A stretch of 18,368 nucleotides of DNA from Erysipelotrichia bacterium (GTDB taxonomy: Bacteria; Bacillota_I; Bacilli_A; RFN20; CAG-826): assembly GCA_012511695.1 (NCBI GenBank), contig JAAZFO010000048.1, forward strand, positions 1-18,368. Direction: 5' to 3'. Under the pieces are notes generated by a model, which saw nothing but the letters and a program-made list of their open reading frames with translations, did no database searches and had not been told where the DNA came from. Positions 15,039-18,368 of this stretch are shown here, one piece after another. A program made the translations under genes and the position numbers. Numbering within the stretch: position 1 is the stretch's first letter; the number at the start of each line of letters is the position of its first letter.

Positions 15039-16589
15039 TTAGCGTTTAAATAATTTATTAATTTGTCGATTTAGTGGGTTAAGTCTTGGATAAACTTTTT
15101 TATAAACTCCATGGTAGATTTGGTTGTATCTTTTATGATTTAATGCATTCGGTTTAAATGTTTTTGAAGTCTTAACCATTTTATCAACTGCATCTTGAAC
15201 ACTGTCGAATTGTTTAATTGCGGAAAAAGTCGCTATTGCCGCTCCTAAAGAAGTGGATTCACTCGTTTGAATACGCGAGATTTCTATCCCAAAAATATCA
15301 GCAGTAATTTGGCAAATTTTATCACTGATTGAACCGCCCCCAGAAATCCTCATCGTTTTGACTTTTTGTCTTTGCGAACGTTCAATACTTTCTAAACCTT
15401 GTCGTAATTCAAAAGCAATACCTTCAACAATTGAGCGGTAGATGTGTTTACGAGTATGAATACTCGAAAAACCAATAATTGCTCCTTTGGCCAATGGTCT
15501 AGCAAGACCTGGCCCCCAATATGGTTGCAAAATCAGACCATCAGAACCGGGAACGACATCTCCGAGCCATTCGTTAAGAATTTGCTCTGTTGCCACTTTT
15601 TTCAAATTTGCTTCCTTTTCAATTTCAGAAGCAAACTCATTAGCAAACCACTTAAGCATCCAATAGCCGCGGTAAATTTGCACATCCAAGTTGTATAAAT
15701 TTGGCACAGAAGCTGCATAAGCAGGTAAAAATGGTTCCGGTTCATAGTAAGAAGGGTTGCTGACCTCAATGGAGCAAGCCGTTCCGTATGAAATAGCAGC
15801 CATTTTAGGGGTTAAGCAACCTAAGCCGATTGTTTCACACCCCTTATCACTACCCGTAGCAATTAGCTTAAGACCTCTTGGTAATCCGACTTGATCGGCG
15901 ACGGAATCTAATAAAATGCCAATTTCATCTCCAGGAGGTACTATTTTTGGAAGCATACGATTGGGAATACCAAAAATACGACCCTTCATCGCTCCTTCTT
16001 TGTACCACTGTAATTTTCTAAAATGCAGGGGAAAATGGCCAGTCAATCCGCCAGGAGAATCCGCCAATTCGCCAGTTAAGCGATAATTAATATAAGTGGA
16101 GATGTTGACATATTTATGGGTTTTCGCCCAAATATCAGGTTCATTTTCTTTCACCCAGTGAGCAGGTGTTCGCGTACGATTCAAGTTAATCGCATCAGCC
16201 ATACCGACAATTTTAAATGCCAACCGGTGCAAAATAGGTAATTTTTCTTTGGCCTTAGCCAAGCGTTGATCAAGCCATAAAATCACTGGCCTGAGGGGTT
16301 TGTTATTTTCATCGAGCAAAACAGCAGAGTCACGAAAAGTAGTCACTGTCATCGCGACGATGTCTTTTAGTTTGTCTTTGGCCTCTTTGGTTAATTTTTT
16401 AATACATTTAATTAAATTATTCCAATAAAAATCCGCATGTTGTTCGGCATAACTTTTTTTAGACGAAAAATAAACAGGTTTATAAATTTTTTTGTACAAA
16501 TAAACGATTTCACCGCGTTTATTAATTAATGCCGTTCTCACGGATTGAGTACCGAAATCAAAAGTAAGAACTAAAGGATTTTGACTCAT
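15039..16589 (-). CDS. FGGY-family carbohydrate kinase, substrate unknown
   Basis: ATP-dependent sugar kinase of the FGGY (hexokinase/actin-like) superfamily, 516 residues. Visible parts: phosphate-1 motif DFGTQSVR (11-18), WLDQR (105-109), the region ATGSDKGCETIG (244-255) where Asp248 is the likely catalytic base, the adenosine-loop GGGS (417-420) followed by ISDKICQITADIFG, and ESTSLGAAIA (444-453). The family includes xylulo-, glycero-, glucono-, rhamnulo- and other kinases; the overall look is closest to xylulokinase-like members, but no transporter or isomerase gene adjoins it to name the sugar. The ATG has GGTGGAG at 16598-16604, 8 nt away. It is alone on its strand, divergent from ppdK. 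Confidence 0.88.
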   Translation of the reverse strand: MSQNPLVLTFDFGTQSVRTALINKRGEIVYLYKKIYKPVYFSSKKSYAEQHADFYWNNLIKCIKKLTKEAKDKLKDIVAMTVTTFRDSAVLLDENNKPLRPVILWLDQRLAKAKEKLPILHRLAFKIVGMADAINLNRTRTPAHWVKENEPDIWAKTHKYVNISTYINYRLTGELADSPGGLTGHFPLHFRKLQWYKEGAMKGRIFGIPNRMLPKIVPPGDEIGILLDSVADQVGLPRGLKLIATGSDKGCETIGLGCLTPKMAAISYGTACSIEVSNPSYYEPEPFLPAYAASVPNLYNLDVQIYRGYWMLKWFANEFASEIEKEANLKKVATEQILNEWLGDVVPGSDGLILQPYWGPGLARPLAKGAIIGFSSIHTRKHIYRSIVEGIAFELRQGLESIERSQRQKVKTMRISGGGSISDKICQITADIFGIEISRIQTSESTSLGAAIATFSAIKQFDSVQDAVDKMVKTSKTFKPNALNHKRYNQIYHGVYKKVYPRLNPLNRQINKLFKR

Positions 16590-16604
16590 AAAATATTCTC
16601 CACC

Positions 16605-16617
16605 ACATTGAAAATGT
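16605..16617 (-). promoter_or_regulatory. Short hairpin in the FGGY kinase leader
   Basis: ACATT and AATGT pair with a three-base loop, directly upstream of the GGTGGAG ribosome site and within a few nt of the predicted transcript 5' end (about 16621). It could protect the 5' end or affect ribosome access. Confidence 0.3.
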
Positions 16618-16627
16618 CTGTCTATAG

Positions 16628-16636
16628 TTTATACCA
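16628..16636 (-). promoter_or_regulatory. Candidate extended -10 promoter for the FGGY kinase
   Basis: Minus-strand TGGTATAAA gives a TG one base ahead of TATAAA. No clear -35 hexamer at the proper distance; the -35 region falls on the palindrome at 16648-16672. The predicted start is near 16621, giving a leader of about 32 nt. Confidence 0.45.
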
Positions 16637-16647
16637 AAAATCATTAA

Positions 16648-16672
16648 GCGCCACTTTTTTTAAAAAAGGCGC
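16648..16672. repeat. GC-armed palindrome between the FGGY kinase and ppdK
   Basis: GCGCC (16648-16652) and GGCGC (16668-16672) flank AC, seven T and six A, so a hairpin of five GC pairs plus about four AT pairs can form. Neither side is followed by a T run in the reading direction, which argues against an intrinsic terminator. It overlaps the -35 area of the kinase promoter and is 19 nt ahead of the ppdK -35, suggesting a shared operator. Inference. Confidence 0.45.
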
Positions 16673-16690
16673 AAAAAGAAGGCATATTAT

Positions 16691-16718
16691 TTGTAATTTC
16701 GCGCATGTGTGATAATAT
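16691..16718 (+). promoter_or_regulatory. Candidate ppdK promoter
   Basis: TTGTAA (16691-16696) and TAATAT (16713-16718) are 16 nt apart. An overlapping alternative is an extended -10, TG-T-GATAAT, at 16708-16716. Either predicts a start near 16722-16725, right at the leader hairpin. Confidence 0.45.
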
Positions 16719-16726
16719 TGAAACGC

Positions 16727-16743
16727 TGTGAGCTAGACTCACA
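16727..16743 (+). promoter_or_regulatory. 5'-terminal stem-loop in the ppdK leader
   Basis: TGTGAG (16727-16732) pairs perfectly with CTCACA (16738-16743) around a five-base loop, CTAGA. It sits at or near the predicted 5' end of the ppdK mRNA and 11 nt before the AGGAGG ribosome site (16754-16759), leaving that site open. A stabilising 5' stem or a protein-binding dyad are both possible. Confidence 0.4.
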
Positions 16744-16764
16744 AAAGGCCTATAGGAGGTAATT

Positions 16765-18368
16765 ATGGCAGAAAAAAAATATGTATTTCCCTTCAATGAA
16801 GCTCATGGTCTTGGAAGAGAATTATTAGGTGGCAAAGGTGCTGGTTTAGCAGAGATGGTCCACATTGGTGTTCCTGTTCCAGAAGGCTTCACAATTTCAA
16901 CTGAAGCTTGCACACTATATTACAATAGTGGCAAAAAAATTCCAGATTTTGTCGTTGACCAAATCTACGAAAGTATCAAAACAATTGAACAATTAACTGG
17001 CAAATTATTTGGCGGAGATAAAAATCCATTATTAGTATCTGTTCGCTCTGGTTCTAGAGTGAGCATGCCTGGTATGATGGATACCATTTTAAATTTAGGC
17101 TTAAATGATGCCACTTGCGCCATTTTAGCAAAAGAAACAGGAAACGAACGTTTTGCTTTAGATAGCTATCGTCGTTTCATTTTAATGTACACGAACATTG
17201 TCGAAGGTCATCCAAGAGATGTCATGGACAAAATGCTTGAACAATTAAAAGAAGATAATGGTTATAAATTAGATACAGAAATAACTGCTGAACAATTAAG
17301 AGATTTAGTTGCTCGTTACAAAGACTATTACAAAAAAACTTTTGGTGAAGACTTCCCAGCTGATCCTAAAGTTCAATTAATGGGGGCCGTTGCCGCTGTA
17401 TTTAGAAGCTGGGACAACGAAAGAGCCAATATTTATCGAATGATGAACAATATCCCATACTCATGGGGAACCGCTGTTACTGTCCAATCCATGGCTTTTG
17501 GTAATAAAGGCGAAACCTCTGGTACTGGTGTCGCTTTCACTCGCGATCCAGCAACTGGTGAAAAAGTCATCTCTGCTGAGTATTTACCAAATGCTCAAGG
17601 TGAAGACATCGTCGCTGGTATCCGTACCCCTTATCACATCGATGAATTAAATAAGCGCATGCCGGATGTTTACAAACAATTTGTGGACACTATTAACGCA
17701 ATGGAAGAACATTACCGTGATATGCAAGATATAGAGTTCACCGTTGAAGAAGGTAAACTTTATTTCTTACAAACTCGTAGTGGTAAAAGAACTCCAGCAG
17801 CCGCATTAAAGATTGCTTGTGATTTAGTCGACGAAGGCTTAATCACTGAAAAAGAAGCTGTTTCTCGTATCGACCCATTCAGCTTTGATAAATTATTATT
17901 ACCTGATTTTGATAAAGACGATTTAGCCAAAAATAAACCAATCGCTACCGGCTTAGCCGCTGGTCCTGGCGCTGGAACTGGTAAAATTGCTTTCACCGCT
18001 GATGATGCTGAAAAACGCCATCTCGCTGGTGAAAAAGTCATCTTAGTCAGAGCCGAAACTTCTCCGGAAGATATCGCTGGTATGGTTGCCGCCCAAGGTA
18101 TTCTCACCTCGCGTGGTGGCATGACCTCTCACGCCGCTGTTGTGGCGCGTGGCATGGGTAAATGCTGCATTAGTGGTTGCTCTGCCGCAATTATTGATGA
18201 AGAAAACCTCACACTCACCATCAATGGTAAAGTTTATGGTGTCGATGATGTCCTTTCCCTAGATGGTAGTACTGGAAAAATTTATGAAGGTGCCATCAAG
18301 ACTGTGGCCTCAGACTTATCCTCTGGCTACTTCGGTCGTTTAATGGGTTGGGTTGATCAATACCGTGC
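16765..18368 (+). CDS. ppdK: Pyruvate, phosphate dikinase (partial, runs off the right edge)
   Basis: Interconverts ATP, phosphate and pyruvate with AMP, pyrophosphate and phosphoenolpyruvate; in anaerobes it often serves glycolysis in place of pyruvate kinase. About 534 of the usual 870-odd residues are present, with no internal stop. Seen in order: the nucleotide-binding domain with LLGGKGAGLAEM (21-32), SVRSGSRVSMPGMMDTILNL-type block (from about 92), FGNKGETSGTGVAFTRDP, and FLQTRSGKRT. The phosphohistidine domain follows with GGMTSHAAVVARGMG, where His456 is the catalytic phosphocarrier. The C-terminal PEP/pyruvate barrel is outside the window. The start has AGGAGG 5 nt upstream and a 5' leader hairpin. 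Codons are strongly biased (Gly GGT, Pro CCA, Ala GCT), consistent with high expression. Confidence 0.96.
   Translation, partial: MAEKKYVFPFNEAHGLGRELLGGKGAGLAEMVHIGVPVPEGFTISTEACTLYYNSGKKIPDFVVDQIYESIKTIEQLTGKLFGGDKNPLLVSVRSGSRVSMPGMMDTILNLGLNDATCAILAKETGNERFALDSYRRFILMYTNIVEGHPRDVMDKMLEQLKEDNGYKLDTEITAEQLRDLVARYKDYYKKTFGEDFPADPKVQLMGAVAAVFRSWDNERANIYRMMNNIPYSWGTAVTVQSMAFGNKGETSGTGVAFTRDPATGEKVISAEYLPNAQGEDIVAGIRTPYHIDELNKRMPDVYKQFVDTINAMEEHYRDMQDIEFTVEEGKLYFLQTRSGKRTPAAALKIACDLVDEGLITEKEAVSRIDPFSFDKLLLPDFDKDDLAKNKPIATGLAAGPGAGTGKIAFTADDAEKRHLAGEKVILVRAETSPEDIAGMVAAQGILTSRGGMTSHAAVVARGMGKCCISGCSAAIIDEENLTLTINGKVYGVDDVLSLDGSTGKIYEGAIKTVASDLSSGYFGRLMGWVDQYR

Noticed and set aside
15444..15698. 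An 84-codon plus-strand frame opposite the FGGY kinase
   Set aside because: It lies inside a conserved kinase gene and has no supporting features of its own.
17760..18122. A 120-codon frame antisense to ppdK
   Set aside because: It is the mirror of a highly conserved, strongly codon-biased gene and has no ribosome site or family motif.
1..18368. Possible Mycoplasma-type code with TGA read as Trp
   Set aside because: tmk and rsmI end on TGA at the expected family length, and Trp residues are encoded by TGG throughout, so the standard bacterial code holds.

Overview
The window is an AT-rich piece of ordinary bacterial chromosome that looks like a low-GC Gram-positive lineage (Bacilli/Firmicutes). 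The reasons are the gene order dnaX-ybaB-recR-tmk-holB-ricT-rsmI, the pair prfA-prmC with rpiB next to it, a RicT/YaaT (PSP1) protein, a YfhO-type membrane protein, a lipoprotein and a PPDK. Stop codons include TGA (tmk, rsmI) and Trp is TGG, so the standard bacterial code applies and not the Mycoplasma code. The set resembles small-genome uncultured Bacilli (Erysipelotrichales/RF39/Izemoplasma-like), but the exact placement is a guess.

Layout: 1-76 is the start of a lipoprotein gene running off the left edge (minus). 234-2652 is a minus-strand cluster read prfA (release factor 1) -> prmC (its methyltransferase, broken by one in-frame TAA) -> rpiB (sugar-phosphate isomerase). A 120-nt divergent spacer follows. 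2774-11772 is a tightly packed plus-strand operon: dnaX, ybaB, recR, tmk, holB, ricT, rsmI and a large YfhO-family membrane protein, with overlapping or nearly touching genes throughout. It holds the clamp-loader tau/gamma and delta-prime subunits, recombination mediator RecR, dTMP kinase, an RNase Y-associated factor, a 16S rRNA methylase and probably a cell-envelope glycosyltransferase. A hairpin terminator closes it just before typA/bipA (11843-13672, plus).

The right part has a convergent gap, then an RluA-family pseudouridine synthase (minus), an FGGY carbohydrate kinase (minus), and a divergent region with a GC-rich palindrome and paired promoters leading into ppdK (plus), cut by the right edge after about 534 residues. 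No stretch longer than about 200 nt lacks a gene. I see no tRNA, rRNA, CRISPR, insertion sequence, prophage or toxin-antitoxin genes.

Functionally the window is housekeeping: DNA replication and repair, translation termination, ribosome modification, and central carbon metabolism. I found no new system. The items most worth a second look are the single TAA inside prmC, an A8 slippery run in dnaX placed exactly where a short gamma subunit would be made, and several compact promoter/hairpin arrangements.
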